Positions 52,268 through 61,674 of a stretch of 64,000 bases of DNA are shown piece by piece (position 1 is the stretch's first letter; every line of letters begins with the position of its first letter). Position numbers and translations under genes: made by a program. The DNA comes from Cohaesibacter haloalkalitolerans. Lineage in GTDB: Bacteria > Pseudomonadota > Alphaproteobacteria > Rhizobiales > Cohaesibacteraceae. The notes below the pieces were generated by a model. It did no database searches. It worked only from the letters and a program-made list of their open reading frames with translations, and had not been told where the DNA came from. The stretch is from the NCBI RefSeq assembly GCF_003574655.1, contig NZ_QNUM01000001.1, positions 744,001 through 808,000 on the forward strand, written 5' to 3'.

Positions 52268-52300
52268 AGAAAAAGCCGATCCCATGGTGTGATCGGCTTT
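52268..52300 (-). terminator. hbdA terminator
   Basis: AAAGCCGATC pairs with GATCGGCTTT around a 9-base loop; the minus strand continues with T-rich sequence. It lies 33 bases after the hbdA stop. Confidence 0.85.
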
Positions 52301-52332
52301 CTGAATGGTGGTCGCGGTTGCTATCTGCCTGA

Positions 52333-53211
52333 TCAGCGGGTCGGGATCGGAACCTCGCCGCGATAATCGTAGAAGCCGCGATGGGTCTTGCGACCGAGCC
52401 AGCCAGCTTCGACATATTTGACCAGCAAGGGGCAGGGGCGGTATTTGCTGTCCGCCAGACCATCGTAGAGCACCTGCATGATGGAGAGGCAGGTATCCAG
52501 CCCGATGAAATCGGCCAGTTCCAGCGGCCCCATCGGATGGTTGGCCCCAAGGCGCATGGCGGTGTCGATGGCATCCACGGTGCCGACCCCTTCATAAAGG
52601 GTGTAGATGGCCTCGTTGATCATTGGCAGCAGAATGCGGTTGACCATGAAGGCCGGAAAGTCCTCGGAGACGGCAACCGTTTTGCCAAGGCTCTCGACAA
52701 ATCGCTCCGATTCCCGAAAGGTCTTCTCGTCCGTCGCAATGCCCCGTACCAGCTCGATCAGCTTCATGACCGGTACCGGCCGCATGAAATGCATGCCGAT
52801 GAACTGTTCGGCCCTGTCGGTGGCGGCGGCCAGACGGGTGATCGAATAGGAGGAGCTGTTGGAAGCGATCAACGCTTCGGGCTTCAGGAAGGGCGTGACG
52901 GCGGACAGGACCTTGCGTTTGGTCTCCTCATGTTCCGTGACGGCTTCGATGACCAGATCGACATCGGACATGGTCTGCAGATCAAGGGTTGGTGTAATTC
53001 TCGACAGGGCGGCCTGTTTCTGCCCCTCGGAAATCCGCCCCTTGGCGATCTGGCGGTCCAGATTACCTGCAATTTCGGCGATGGCCAGATCCAGTCTTTC
53101 CTGATTGATATCGTTCAGAAGCACATCATAACCGGACAGGCCGCAGACATGGGCGATACCACTGCCCATCTGTCCTGCCCCAATAATCCCGACCTTCTTG
53201 ATTTCAGACAT
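52333..53211 (-). CDS. hbdA: 3-hydroxybutyryl-CoA dehydrogenase
   Basis: A 292-residue NAD(P)-dependent enzyme of the HAD family acting on (S)-3-hydroxybutyryl-CoA and acetoacetyl-CoA. Rossmann motif VGIIGAGQMGSGIAHVC at 6-22; VIEAVTEHEETKRKVL; catalytic His in QFIGMHFMRPVPVMKLIELVR; SEDFPAFMVNRILLPMINEAI and GANHPMGPLELADFIGLD. The start at 53211 gives the usual MSEIKKVGIIG; a GTG four codons upstream is less likely. It is separated from etfA by 349 bases holding etfA's terminator, so it is transcribed on its own. Confidence 0.94.
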   Translation of the reverse strand: MSEIKKVGIIGAGQMGSGIAHVCGLSGYDVLLNDINQERLDLAIAEIAGNLDRQIAKGRISEGQKQAALSRITPTLDLQTMSDVDLVIEAVTEHEETKRKVLSAVTPFLKPEALIASNSSSYSITRLAAATDRAEQFIGMHFMRPVPVMKLIELVRGIATDEKTFRESERFVESLGKTVAVSEDFPAFMVNRILLPMINEAIYTLYEGVGTVDAIDTAMRLGANHPMGPLELADFIGLDTCLSIMQVLYDGLADSKYRPCPLLVKYVEAGWLGRKTHRGFYDYRGEVPIPTR

Positions 53212-53484
53212 TTCCCTGTTCACCGACTGCTTTGGTATGGTCCCTGCTCAAAGGCCTTGTGGCGGATGATTTTACCACAGAGCAGCCTTTTTTGTATCCA
53301 TGGAAGTTTGGCAGATTGTTGAATGCTTCGCAAATGCAAATAAACGGGAAGAATGGGCGCAGGAAGATCAGAACACACCTCTATTGGTAAAGTTCGATCA
53401 AAGTCTGAGGCGAGGGCCTGTCAGATGGGGATAAATGGGCATCTGACCCCGGCGGCAGAGATGGTGCGGGCTGCTGCAAAGAAA
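53212..53484. promoter_or_regulatory. upstream region of hbdA
   Basis: These 273 bases lie between hbdA and the etfA terminator. No gene is supported. They should carry the hbdA promoter; I see no clear operator. Confidence 0.35.
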
Positions 53485-53510
53485 AATCCCGCACCGGGTG
53501 GCGCGGGATT
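53485..53510 (-). terminator. etfA terminator
   Basis: AATCCCGC pairs with GCGGGATT over a 10-base loop, followed on the minus strand by a T-run (53482-53486). Confidence 0.85.
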
Positions 53511-53560
53511 GGATGGTTCAGGCAAGCGGGAGCTCTCCGCTTGAAATTGGGCAGGGTGGC

Positions 53561-54490
53561 TCAGAGCGCCTTTTCCAGCTCGGGCAGGATGTCGAACAGA
53601 TCGCCGACGATGCCATAGTCGGCAACCTGGAAGATCGGGGCTTCCTCATCCTTGTTGATGGCAACGATGACCTTGGAGTCCTTCATGCCAGCCAGATGCT
53701 GAATGGCACCGGAAATGCCAGCCGCAATATAGAGTTCCGGGGCGACGACCTTGCCGGTCTGGCCGACCTGGAGGTCGTTCGGGGCATAGCCTGCGTCAAC
53801 GGCGGCACGGGAGGCTCCGATGGCTGCGCTCAGCTTGTCGGCAACCGGGGTCAGCATGGCGTTGAATTGCTCTTCGGAGGCGAGGCCTCGGCCACCGGCG
53901 ATGATCACGCGGGCGCTGGCCAGTTCCGGACGATTGGAGGTGGACAGTTCTTCGCTGACATAGGTGGTCGTTGCCGGGGCATCCGCTGCCGCAATGGTTT
54001 CGATGGCGGCGGAGCCGTCAGCGCCTGCTGCTGCGAAGTTGGCGGTGCGCACCGTCAGAACCTTCTTGCTGTCGGCGGTCTTGACCGTCTGGATAGCGTT
54101 GCCAGCGTAGGTCGGGCGCTCGAAGGTATCGGCGGCGATGATCTTGGTCACTTCGGACAGCTGCATGACGTCGAGCAGGGCGGCCACGCGTGGCATGAAG
54201 TTTTTGCCGACGGATGTGGCCGGGGCAACGATGGCGTCATAGCCGCCTGCGATGGCAACAACCTGCGCAGACAGGGCTTCGGCAATGTTGTGGCCGAGGG
54301 CGTCGCTCTCGGCAACCAGAACCTTGGCAACGCCGCTCAGCTTTGCAGCTTCCTCGGCAGCCTTGGCGCAGTCCTTGCCAGCAACGAGAATGTCCACGGC
54401 ACCACCCAGCTCGAGGGCTGCGGTCAGGGCCTTGGCGGTTGCATCATTCAGGGCCGCATTGTTGTGTTCGGCAATCAGTAGGGTTGTCAT
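53561..54490 (-). CDS. etfA: electron transfer flavoprotein alpha subunit
   Basis: A 309-residue subunit that binds FAD and carries electrons from acyl-CoA dehydrogenases to ETF-ubiquinone oxidoreductase. The N-terminal domain starts [15 protein letters not shown]. The FAD domain has [53 protein letters not shown] and [21 protein letters not shown], all diagnostic. It follows etfB by 21 bases. Likely partners here are GcdH and Mcd. Confidence 0.96.
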   Translation of the reverse strand: MTTLLIAEHNNAALNDATAKALTAALELGGAVDILVAGKDCAKAAEEAAKLSGVAKVLVAESDALGHNIAEALSAQVVAIAGGYDAIVAPATSVGKNFMPRVAALLDVMQLSEVTKIIAADTFERPTYAGNAIQTVKTADSKKVLTVRTANFAAAGADGSAAIETIAAADAPATTTYVSEELSTSNRPELASARVIIAGGRGLASEEQFNAMLTPVADKLSAAIGASRAAVDAGYAPNDLQVGQTGKVVAPELYIAAGISGAIQHLAGMKDSKVIVAINKDEEAPIFQVADYGIVGDLFDILPELEKAL

Positions 54491-54511
54491 AGTCTATCTC
54501 CTCACTCTGCC

Positions 54512-55261
54512 TTACAGCACACCGGCTTCGTTTTTCAGTTTGTCGACCAGTTCGGCGACGCTTTCAACCTTGATGCCTGCCTTGCGGGCTTCCGGTTCAG
54601 CGGTTGAGAGCACCTGAAGGCGTGGTGCGATGTCAACGCCAAAATCTGCGGCTTCCCTTGTGTCCAGCGGCTTTTTCTTGGCCTTCATGATGTTCGGCAG
54701 GGAGGCGTAGCGTGGCTCGTTGAGGCGCAGGTCGGCGGTCATCACGGCAGGCAGCTTGACGTCGACATTCTGCAGGCCGCCGTCGATTTCGCGGGTGACC
54801 CTGGCGACATCGCCCTCGACCTTGATGCAGGAGGCAAAGGCGCCCTGACCCCAACCGAGCAGGGCAGACAGCATCTGGCCGGTCTGGTTGGCGTCGTCAT
54901 CGATGGCCTGTTTGCCAAGGATTACCATGCCGGGCTTTTCTTCCTCGACAATGGCCTTGAGCAGCTTGGCCACGCCAAGTGGTTCGACGGTTTCGTCGGT
55001 CTTGACCAGGATGGCGCGGTCGGCCCCCATGGCGAGGCCCGTGCGCAGGGTTTCCTGCGCCTGCTGCACGCCGATCGACACAACAACGATCTCGCTGGCA
55101 ACGCCTGCTTCCTTGAGGCGGACTGCCTCCTCAACCGCGATTTCATCAAACGGGTTCATGGACATTTTGACATTGGCCAGATCAACACCGGAACCATCGG
55201 CCTTGACGCGGATCTTGACGTTGTAATCTACAACCCGTTTGACGGGTACGAGGATCTTCAT
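54512..55261 (-). CDS. etfB: electron transfer flavoprotein beta subunit
   Basis: A 249-residue subunit that binds AMP and docks with dehydrogenases. [68 protein letters not shown] and [30 protein letters not shown] are the ETF-beta series, including the recognition loop. The start at 55261 gives the family N-terminus; a 13-residue extension is unsupported. Confidence 0.96.
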   Translation of the reverse strand: MKILVPVKRVVDYNVKIRVKADGSGVDLANVKMSMNPFDEIAVEEAVRLKEAGVASEIVVVSIGVQQAQETLRTGLAMGADRAILVKTDETVEPLGVAKLLKAIVEEEKPGMVILGKQAIDDDANQTGQMLSALLGWGQGAFASCIKVEGDVARVTREIDGGLQNVDVKLPAVMTADLRLNEPRYASLPNIMKAKKKPLDTREAADFGVDIAPRLQVLSTAEPEARKAGIKVESVAELVDKLKNEAGVL

Positions 55262-55614
55262 GGATTGATTCTCCCATGTGAACCGGCTTTGCCGGCTCAA
55301 TTGACTTGAGCGTTGTGCAGGGGAGCCGGCTTTGGCTCATTCGAGCATCTGAAGTCTTCATGCCCCGTTTGCCGCCCCTGCTGTTGAAGGCCCGCCCGAT
55401 CATCACCCGTCTCCTCAACCACGAGGAAATGCCAGGGTCTGATCACAGCTGTTCTGCAACTGACTGGATTTGGAAAAGACCATCCAATATCAGTTGCCTA
55501 AGTGAAGTTGTTCCTGATCGGGGAGGACGGTAATGGCAGCTTTTGGGCCTGTCAACAATCCGTCCGTCTGAGAAGCATGAGTTTCTGTCATGGCTCTGCT
55601 ACGTTTGGGTAATT
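55262..55614. promoter_or_regulatory. non-coding region upstream of etfB
   Basis: A gap of 353 bases between the rhomboid gene and etfB, both on the minus strand. A 33-codon minus-strand frame at 55490-55591 has no homology I can see and no Shine-Dalgarno. The region should hold the etfBA promoter. No operator recognised. Confidence 0.4.
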
Positions 55615-56304
55615 TCACGTAGCGCGCTGGAAAAGAGGTACCGATTTTCGCTTCATGAAGGGGATAAGAATGGCCCCGGTCACTGCCCCGCCGACATGGG
55701 CCCACCAGGCGACGGTGACCTCTGTGCTGGTGAGGGAATTGAAAAGCTGCAACAGCAGCCACGCCCCGAGGCAATAGATGGCCGGGATCGGCAGGGGAAT
55801 ACGGCCGAGAATCAGAATCCACACCCGGACATCCGGATGCAGCAGAAGATAGGCGGCGATAATGCCTGCCGTTGCGCCGGACGCGCCGATCAGCGGGACG
55901 GGAGAGCCCCAGTTGGCCAGCGCATGAGCCAGCGCGGCCCCGGCGGCGCAGAGGCAATAGAACAGCAGATAGCGGACATGTCCCATAGCATCCTCGATAT
56001 TGTCGCCGAACACCCACAGGAAGGCCATGTTGCCGATGAGATGCATCCAGCCGCCATGCAGGAAGGCATAGGTGATCAGATCGGTCCATTCGAAGGCATC
56101 CGTGGTGGCGACCAGACCGGACGTGGAGGGCAGCAACTGGCTGGGGATAAGGCCGTAGGTCATGGCAAAGCCCATGAACACCGGTCCCTCTTCGCCGCCG
56201 CCCGATATCAGAAAGGTCAGCAGGTTGAGGAGGATAAGTCCGAGCGTGACATATTGCCAGCGCACATAGTGAAGCTCGTTCCTGTCATGGAGTGGTATGA
56301 ACAT
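55615..56304 (-). CDS. rhomboid-family intramembrane serine protease
   Basis: A 229-residue polytopic membrane protein with about six helices. The catalytic serine is S142 in LIGASGATAGIIAAYLLLHP, the GxSG motif, and the catalytic histidine is H203 in VAWWAHVGGAVTG. FLHGGWMHLIGNMAFLWVFGDNIED is the conserved rhomboid HxxxN segment. It cleaves unknown transmembrane substrates. It lies between the adenosyltransferase and etfB genes on the same strand. Confidence 0.92.
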   Translation of the reverse strand: MFIPLHDRNELHYVRWQYVTLGLILLNLLTFLISGGGEEGPVFMGFAMTYGLIPSQLLPSTSGLVATTDAFEWTDLITYAFLHGGWMHLIGNMAFLWVFGDNIEDAMGHVRYLLFYCLCAAGAALAHALANWGSPVPLIGASGATAGIIAAYLLLHPDVRVWILILGRIPLPIPAIYCLGAWLLLQLFNSLTSTEVTVAWWAHVGGAVTGAILIPFMKRKSVPLFQRAT

Positions 56305-56358
56305 TGCCCCTCGGTCTCCCCGCTACTGATCGCTTGCTGATAACCCCTCGGTGGCTGC

Positions 56359-56937
56359 CTACCGGTTCTGTCCGGGAACCCAGAGAACGTCCGCGGTCCC
56401 CTTGTCGTTCGTCCAGCGGGCGGCGACAAAGAAGAAGTCGGACAGGCGGTTGAGATACTGGATGGCTTCCGGCGTCACCGGCTCGTTGTCGCTGGCGGCG
56501 AGGGCCGTCACCAGCCGTTCGGCACGACGGGAAACCGTGCGGGCATAATGCAGATAGGCCGAAGCGCGGGAGCCGCCGGGCAGGATGAAACTCCTGAGGG
56601 GCTGAAGGTCGGCATTCAGCTGGTCGATCTGCTGCTCAAGGCGTTTCACCTGGCTTTCGATGATGCGCAAGGGTTCATACTCAAGCGGTTCGCCCGAATC
56701 TGGGGTGCAAAGGTCCGCTCCCAGATCGAACAGGTCGTTCTGGATCTGGGACAGCATCTGGTCAAGCTCCGGGCAACCGGCCATTTCAAGGCGGGCAAGG
56801 CCGACAATGGAGTTGGTTTCATCCACCGTGCCATAGGCTTCCACACGCAAATCGTGCTTGGGGCGGCGTTCGCCGGTTCCCAGTGCTGTTGTGCCCTTGT
56901 CGCCGGTGCGGGTGTAGATCTTGTTGAGACGAACCAT
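56359..56937 (-). CDS. PduO-type cob(I)alamin adenosyltransferase
   Basis: A 192-residue cytoplasmic enzyme that makes adenosylcobalamin from ATP and cob(I)alamin. MVRLNKIYTRTGDKGTTALGTGERRPKHDLRVEAYGTVDETNS contains the ATP-binding TRTGDKGTT and the conserved YGTVDE; the C-terminal FILPGGSRASAYLHYARTVSRRAERL and YLNRLSDFFFVAARW complete the PduO family pattern. The cofactor serves mutases such as methylmalonyl- and ethylmalonyl-CoA mutase, which fits Mcd at 60 kb. Conserved rhizobial neighbours are etfBA and the twin-TM protein. Confidence 0.94.
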   Translation of the reverse strand: MVRLNKIYTRTGDKGTTALGTGERRPKHDLRVEAYGTVDETNSIVGLARLEMAGCPELDQMLSQIQNDLFDLGADLCTPDSGEPLEYEPLRIIESQVKRLEQQIDQLNADLQPLRSFILPGGSRASAYLHYARTVSRRAERLVTALAASDNEPVTPEAIQYLNRLSDFFFVAARWTNDKGTADVLWVPGQNR

Positions 56938-57065
56938 TGAAAAGTTTCCATTCTGGTCATGCCGCAGATGGCGATTCGGTCAATCGCCCTCATACGGTGA
57001 GCCGTTTCCGATGTCGGGGCATCCTTGAAAGCGTGCCGTCTGCTTATGTTATGCTGACTGGGCAC

Positions 57066-57098
57066 AAAAAAATGCGCCTGATGTGATGTCAGACGCAC
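57066..57098 (-). terminator. terminator after the PagL-like gene
   Basis: A 10-bp stem with two G.T pairs and a 7-base loop, followed on the minus strand by a T-run. It lies 66 bases after the PagL-like stop. Confidence 0.8.
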
Positions 57099-57164
57099 TT
57101 TAAATGGTTCCTGATCAGATACAAGATGTCTGATTGTCCGCAGGGACAGACAGACGGCTGATCG

Positions 57165-57740
57165 TCAGAATTTGTAACCGACGCGGGCACCGACGTTGGT
57201 CAGGCCGTGGTTCCAGTTGCCAAGACCGGCATTGGAGCTGTGCTCGACGGTGACCATGAAGCGCATGCGATCATAATCGAAGCCGAGAGATGCGGTTTCG
57301 CGGAACAGGGCGCGAGTGCCGAGCGGCTCATGATCCGGGCTGGAGTTGCCCAGTTTGCCATCGTGAACCATGCCGCCGAAGCTGGCTTCGATGAACACAG
57401 GGCCGTAGACCGGGAACAGCCAGCTGAAGCCGCCGTAACCGTAGGAGGTCTTGCCATCGGTGTTAACAGAGGCACCAAGGTGCGGGCGCGGGGTAATGAT
57501 GCGCTGCCAGAAGGTGGCGTCGTCGGAAAGATCACCAAACGCGTTGAACAGAACTTCAGCCTGCAGATCAACGCTGCCTTCCTCACGACGCGCAACGTCA
57601 TGAGACATGACGCCCATGCGCAGTTCGCTCAGGAAGCCGAGGCTTCCGGGGGAGGAAAATCCGCTGTTATAATCGGCAGCGACAGCCGCGCCTGCGGAAA
57701 CGGAAAGCAACAATGCGGAAACAAGAGCTGCATTTTTCAT
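57165..57740 (-). CDS. PagL-like lipid A 3-O-deacylase (acyloxyacyl hydrolase family)
   Basis: A 191-residue outer-membrane beta-barrel protein. Residues 1-22 are a signal peptide (MKNAALVSALLLSVSAGAAV, cleavage near AVA-A). The barrel ends with aromatic residues (GARVGYKF), the outer-membrane C-terminal signature. The catalytic pair H167 and S169 lies in VTVEHSSNAGLGNWN, corresponding to PagL H126 and S128. PagL removes the 3-O acyl chain of lipid A and so remodels LPS. Start codons at 57749 and 57758 also exist. It is a single unit with its own terminator. Confidence 0.85.
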   Translation of the reverse strand: MKNAALVSALLLSVSAGAAVAADYNSGFSSPGSLGFLSELRMGVMSHDVARREEGSVDLQAEVLFNAFGDLSDDATFWQRIITPRPHLGASVNTDGKTSYGYGGFSWLFPVYGPVFIEASFGGMVHDGKLGNSSPDHEPLGTRALFRETASLGFDYDRMRFMVTVEHSSNAGLGNWNHGLTNVGARVGYKF

Positions 57741-57897
57741 GCGAAACATCCAATACATAGGTATGGTTTCCCTATCTTTAGCTCAACCCTGCGGTCGATG
57801 CTATACGAAATTCCTTAATTTTTCCGCGAGATCCCGGTTCTCCTATGGCCGTGCCTTTTTAGTCACAGCCATAGCAGCAGGTTGTACCTAGTAGGTT

Positions 57898-58086
57898 CTA
57901 TCGCATGACATAGAGCGCCAGCATGATCAGCAGGATGGCGACAAATTGCGCGATGATCCGCCAGCGCATCAGCGTCTGGGAGCGATTCGGGTTCTTGCCG
58001 CGCATCATGTTGACGAGGCCGAAGACAAGAACCAGTGCAACGATGATCAGGGCGATCGGTATGGCAAATTGCAATATGGCGGCCAT
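57898..58086 (-). CDS. twin transmembrane helix small protein (HIG1-like)
   Basis: A 62-residue membrane protein with two helices (about 5-25 and 44-60) joined by a basic loop (MMRGKNPNRSQTLMRWR). This matches the small twin-TM/HIG1-like proteins encoded next to the adenosyltransferase gene in rhizobia. The function is unknown; HIG1 homologues associate with respiratory complexes. GGAGG lies five bases before the ATG. Confidence 0.88.
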   Translation of the reverse strand: MAAILQFAIPIALIIVALVLVFGLVNMMRGKNPNRSQTLMRWRIIAQFVAILLIMLALYVMR

Positions 58087-58229
58087 GTGCTCCTCCCGGC
58101 AACGAGGCCTGCGGCAGAATGGCGCAGGTAGCCTGCGCCGAGACTATCAGCGCATGTGCTGCAGGGAAATGGCGAGAGTGCTGAACTTTGGTCGGGAGCA
58201 CCTGCGGGATGTTGGCCGGGGTTGCCAGC

Positions 58230-59060
58230 TTAATCGCCATAGGAGCGCAGGAAGGCATCAAGCGCTCTGGTGGGCAGGAACCGGCGCATGGCATTCATGA
58301 TGTAGGTCGGCACCGTGACCATGTAGCGCGGTTTGGGGTTGGCGGAATTCAGCGCTCTGTCGAGCTTCTTGTAGACCGCTTCAGGTGGCAGTTCGAACTG
58401 ACCCGGGGCATCCGATTCCATCGCCTTGAGGCGTATTTTGTAGCGATCGCGGTAGACCGAGTTTTCGGTGTCGATGGTCTTGATGAAGTTGAGGCGGGCA
58501 TTTTCCCGGAACTGACTGGTAATCGGGCCGGGCTCGATCATCGAGATGAAGATGTTGCTGCCGTGCATTTCCAGACGCATGGTATCTGTCAGGCCTTCCA
58601 GCGCATATTTGGAGGCGACATAGGCACCGCGGAACGCCAGTCCGGTGAGAGCCAGCACCGAGGAGCAATGGATGATGCGGCCATAGCCCTGTTTGCGCAT
58701 CACAGGAATGATGTGACAGGTCAGATCGTGCCAGCCGAACAGGTTGGCTTCAAACTGGGCGCGCAGAATATCGGTTGGCAGGTCTTCCACCGCGCCAGCC
58801 TGACCATAGGCGCCGTTGTTGAACAGCGCATCCAGCGTGCCGCCGGTGTGGTTCAGCACCGCTTCAACGCAGGCCTTGATGGACTGCGGCTCGGTATAGT
58901 CCATGTAGATGGCTGTAACGCCTTCTGCTCTCAGCGCCTCCAGATCTTCCGTCTTGCGCGCTGTGGCAAAAACCTGCCAGCCCTCGGCATGGAGGCGGAG
59001 GGCGCAGTGGCGACCGATGCCTGATGAGCAGCCGGTGATGAGAATGGAGCGCTGGGTCAT
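58230..59060 (-). CDS. short-chain dehydrogenase/reductase
   Basis: A 276-residue classical SDR. The nucleotide motif is SILITGCSSGIGRHCALRL at 5-23; NNGAYGQAGAVEDLP replaces the usual NNAG; the active site is Y-VASK in FRGAYVASKYALEGLTD. EPGPITSQFRENA follows. The long C-terminal region is typical of SDRs acting on larger or lipid-like substrates. Substrate unknown. It is 61 bases downstream of the VOC gene on the same strand. Confidence 0.9.
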   Translation of the reverse strand: MTQRSILITGCSSGIGRHCALRLHAEGWQVFATARKTEDLEALRAEGVTAIYMDYTEPQSIKACVEAVLNHTGGTLDALFNNGAYGQAGAVEDLPTDILRAQFEANLFGWHDLTCHIIPVMRKQGYGRIIHCSSVLALTGLAFRGAYVASKYALEGLTDTMRLEMHGSNIFISMIEPGPITSQFRENARLNFIKTIDTENSVYRDRYKIRLKAMESDAPGQFELPPEAVYKKLDRALNSANPKPRYMVTVPTYIMNAMRRFLPTRALDAFLRSYGD

Positions 59061-59121
59061 GGTGTCTTTCGCATTGAAATGTCAAAAATCGCTGATGATG
59101 TCGGGAAGCCCCGGCAGGTGG

Positions 59122-59670
59122 TTATCGTTTGCGTTGCGGCAACTGGCGGACCGATTCCGTTGCGAAGGGATGCTTCCAGTCCGGGTGCTTCTGTTCTTCC
59201 GCCTTCAGGGCCTGACGCCAGTTGCGAATGGCCCGGAGGGATGGAAGGCGCGGGATGTGGGCCAGCTCCCAATGGATGCCATTCAGCGGATCATTGAAGA
59301 AGGTCGCGTAATAGCCGGGCGCGTAGACGGGATATTCTGCCGGAGCTTCGGTCACGGGAATGGCGTTTGGAACGAGCACTTCCTTATGGAAGTCGTCAAC
59401 CTCACGACGATTTTTGGCCCAGAGCGCAATGTGGTGAATACCCACGGGCCGGGCAGGGAAATCAACCTTGTCGCCGGTTTTGGCCGGTTGAATGCCGATA
59501 TAGCTGTGCGGCATCGGGAAGCGCGCCATGTAATAGGTCGAGCGGTAGCCGACGTCCAGCGTCCAGAAGCTTTTATAGCCGAGCCAGCCAAATATTTGAT
59601 CATAGAAGGCGATCGATTTTTCATAGTCGAGAACCGACAGTTCCACGTGATTGATGCCGCGCCAACGCAT
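59122..59670 (-). CDS. VOC-family (glyoxalase/dioxygenase-like) protein
   Basis: A 182-residue protein with a vicinal-oxygen-chelate fold. It begins MRWRGINHVELSVLDYEKSIAFYDQIFGWLGYKSF, the first beta-alpha-beta module with its metal His. The second module has HHIALWAKNRREVDDFHKEVL and FFNDPLNGIHWELAHIP with its Glu. Such proteins can be lyases, dioxygenases or fosfomycin-resistance-type enzymes; activity unknown. The C-terminal 35 residues are charged. It follows mcd by 225 bases containing a terminator. Confidence 0.85.
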   Translation of the reverse strand: MRWRGINHVELSVLDYEKSIAFYDQIFGWLGYKSFWTLDVGYRSTYYMARFPMPHSYIGIQPAKTGDKVDFPARPVGIHHIALWAKNRREVDDFHKEVLVPNAIPVTEAPAEYPVYAPGYYATFFNDPLNGIHWELAHIPRLPSLRAIRNWRQALKAEEQKHPDWKHPFATESVRQLPQRKR

Positions 59671-59838
59671 GCTCTTCTCCTTTTGGCTTAGTGCTGCGAG
59701 TTAAGCGCGCATGGGCCTTCATGATCAAGATCTTTCATCAGTTTGACCGTGTAGGCGTGACATGGATGTGAAAAAGGCAAGGCAGGAGGCGTGAAGAGGC
59801 GGACCAGCCGGATCGCAAATCAGTTATTTTGACAAGAA

Positions 59839-59864
59839 AGAGGGGAGGCGCGTGCCTCCCCTCT
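59839..59864 (-). terminator. hairpin after mcd
   Basis: A perfect 11-bp stem, AGAGGGGAGGC with GCCTCCCCTCT, and GCGT loop, followed on the minus strand by TTCTTGTC. A terminator-like structure 32 bases after the mcd stop. Confidence 0.75.
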
Positions 59865-59895
59865 CCAGTCTTGGAAATTAGTGACGTCGCTCGCG

Positions 59896-61581
59896 TTATG
59901 TGCGGCTGTCAAGCAGGCGGCGGGCGATCACCTGAGCCTGAATCTCGCCTGCCCCTTCAAAGATGTTGAGCACGCGGGCGTCACACAGCACGCGGGAGAT
60001 GGCATATTCCAGAGCAAAACCATTGCCGCCATGGATCTGCAGAGCATTGTCGGCAGCTGCCCATGCCACCCGGGCGCCCAACAGCTTGGCCATGCCAGCT
60101 TCCAGATCGCAGCGCTTGTCGTGATCCTTCTGGCGGGCGGAATAATAGGTGAGCTGGCGGGCGACCATGATTTCGGCGGCCATCATGGCCAGCTTGTCAA
60201 TGACACGCGGGAAGTTGATCAGCGACTTGCCGAACTGCACTCGCTCCTGAGCGTAGCGCAACCCCAGATCCAGCGCGTTCTGGGCAACGCCGATGGCGCG
60301 GGCGGCGGTCTGGATGCGGGCAGCCTCGAAGGTCTGCATCAACTGCTTGAAGCCCTGTCCCTCTTCGCCACCAAGCAGATTTTCCTTGCCGACTGTAAAA
60401 TTGTCGAAGGCGATGTCATATTCCTTCATGCCGCGATAGCCGAGAACCTCGATTTCGCCGCCGTCCATGCCTTCGGCCGGGAACGGGGTGTCGTCGTCAC
60501 CGCGCGGCTTTTCAGCCAGCAGCATGGACAGGCCCTTGTAGCCTGGTTCCTTGGGATTGGTGCGCACCAGCAGGGTCATCAGGTCGGCTCGCACCGGATG
60601 GGTGATCCAGGTCTTGTTGCCGGTCACCTTGTAGGTGTCGCCGTCAAGAGTGGCGCGGGTCTTGAGGCTGGCAAGGTCGGAGCCTGTGTTCGGTTCGGTG
60701 AAGACGGCAGTGGGCAGAATTTCGCCGGAGGCGATAAGCGGTAGCCATTTTTCCTTCTGCTCCTCGGTGCCGCCGCACAGGATCAGTTCGGCTGCGATCT
60801 CGGAGCGAGTGCCCAGAGAGCCGACGCCAATGAAGGCGCGGGAGAGGGCTTCGGAGACGACGCACATGCTTTCCTTGCCAAGGCCCAACCCGCCGTATTC
60901 TTCCGGAATGGTCAGCCCGAAAACACCCATCTCTGCCATCTTGTCGATTACGTCCATCGGAATGTAGGCATCCTTGAGGTGCCATTCATGGGCGTAGGGC
61001 GTGACTTCGCTTTCGGCAAAGCGGCTCATTTCGTCGCGGAAGGCTTCCATGGTTTCGTCAAGGCCGGCGTCGCCAAAGGAAGCAGCCCCCTCGGCGGCTT
61101 CCATCAGCGCGACGAGGCGAGTGCGGATTTCCTTGGTGTTGCCTTCCGCCATCAGTCGGGTGACGGCCTCGCTGCGAGCCTGTTCGATGGCCCCGGCAGG
61201 CAGGGCGAAGGTGTCGAGACGAACAATCTCGCCCTGGGTCATCGGGATGCCTCCGAAGATCTGGGCCAGATATTCGGCAAAGGCAATGCGGGTGACGAGG
61301 GATTCCATTTCACCAAAGCGGCCCTCGGCGAACAGGCTTGTGCTGTAGCCGCTCATTTCCTTAAGCGCCTCGACATAGGTGGCAAACCAGGCAAGGCCGT
61401 GAGTCAGGCGCTGTTCGGCCTCGACAAGATCAGCCTTGACGCGCCCGTCGACAGACACCTTCTCAAAGACGCTTTCGACCATGCTCCCGAGCAGGGTTTC
61501 ACATTGGGCGACGGCGGCATCCATGTCGGACATCAATGTGTCAGGGATGGCGATCGGTTGGGTCTCGATGATCAAGGACAT
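59896..61581 (-). CDS. mcd: (2S)-methylsuccinyl-CoA dehydrogenase
   Basis: A 561-residue FAD enzyme that oxidises (2S)-methylsuccinyl-CoA to mesaconyl-CoA in the ethylmalonyl-CoA pathway of acetate assimilation. It is longer than ordinary acyl-CoA dehydrogenases by an N-terminal helical domain (about 1-150), the hallmark of Mcd. The dehydrogenase part has FGLTIPEEYGGLGLGKESM, TAVFTEPNTGSDLASLKTRA, GNKTWITH and the C-terminal NIFEGAGEIQAQVIARRLL with the probable catalytic Glu. Electrons go to ETF. The start at 61581 is supported by homology. Other genes of the pathway (ccr, ecm, mch) are not in the window. Confidence 0.9.
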   Translation of the reverse strand: MSLIIETQPIAIPDTLMSDMDAAVAQCETLLGSMVESVFEKVSVDGRVKADLVEAEQRLTHGLAWFATYVEALKEMSGYSTSLFAEGRFGEMESLVTRIAFAEYLAQIFGGIPMTQGEIVRLDTFALPAGAIEQARSEAVTRLMAEGNTKEIRTRLVALMEAAEGAASFGDAGLDETMEAFRDEMSRFAESEVTPYAHEWHLKDAYIPMDVIDKMAEMGVFGLTIPEEYGGLGLGKESMCVVSEALSRAFIGVGSLGTRSEIAAELILCGGTEEQKEKWLPLIASGEILPTAVFTEPNTGSDLASLKTRATLDGDTYKVTGNKTWITHPVRADLMTLLVRTNPKEPGYKGLSMLLAEKPRGDDDTPFPAEGMDGGEIEVLGYRGMKEYDIAFDNFTVGKENLLGGEEGQGFKQLMQTFEAARIQTAARAIGVAQNALDLGLRYAQERVQFGKSLINFPRVIDKLAMMAAEIMVARQLTYYSARQKDHDKRCDLEAGMAKLLGARVAWAAADNALQIHGGNGFALEYAISRVLCDARVLNIFEGAGEIQAQVIARRLLDSRT

Positions 61582-61674
61582 GGTTTTCCCCCCTTTGATG
61601 GCAAGTTCAGAACCCGCCGGAGGCTGCCATTGTCCGGAGCACGGCGGGGGTGCTGGTGCTATCAGATTGTCTTC

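Noticed and set aside
55490-55591. 33-codon minus-strand frame before etfB
   Set aside because: No Shine-Dalgarno, no homology recognised; chance frames of this length are expected.
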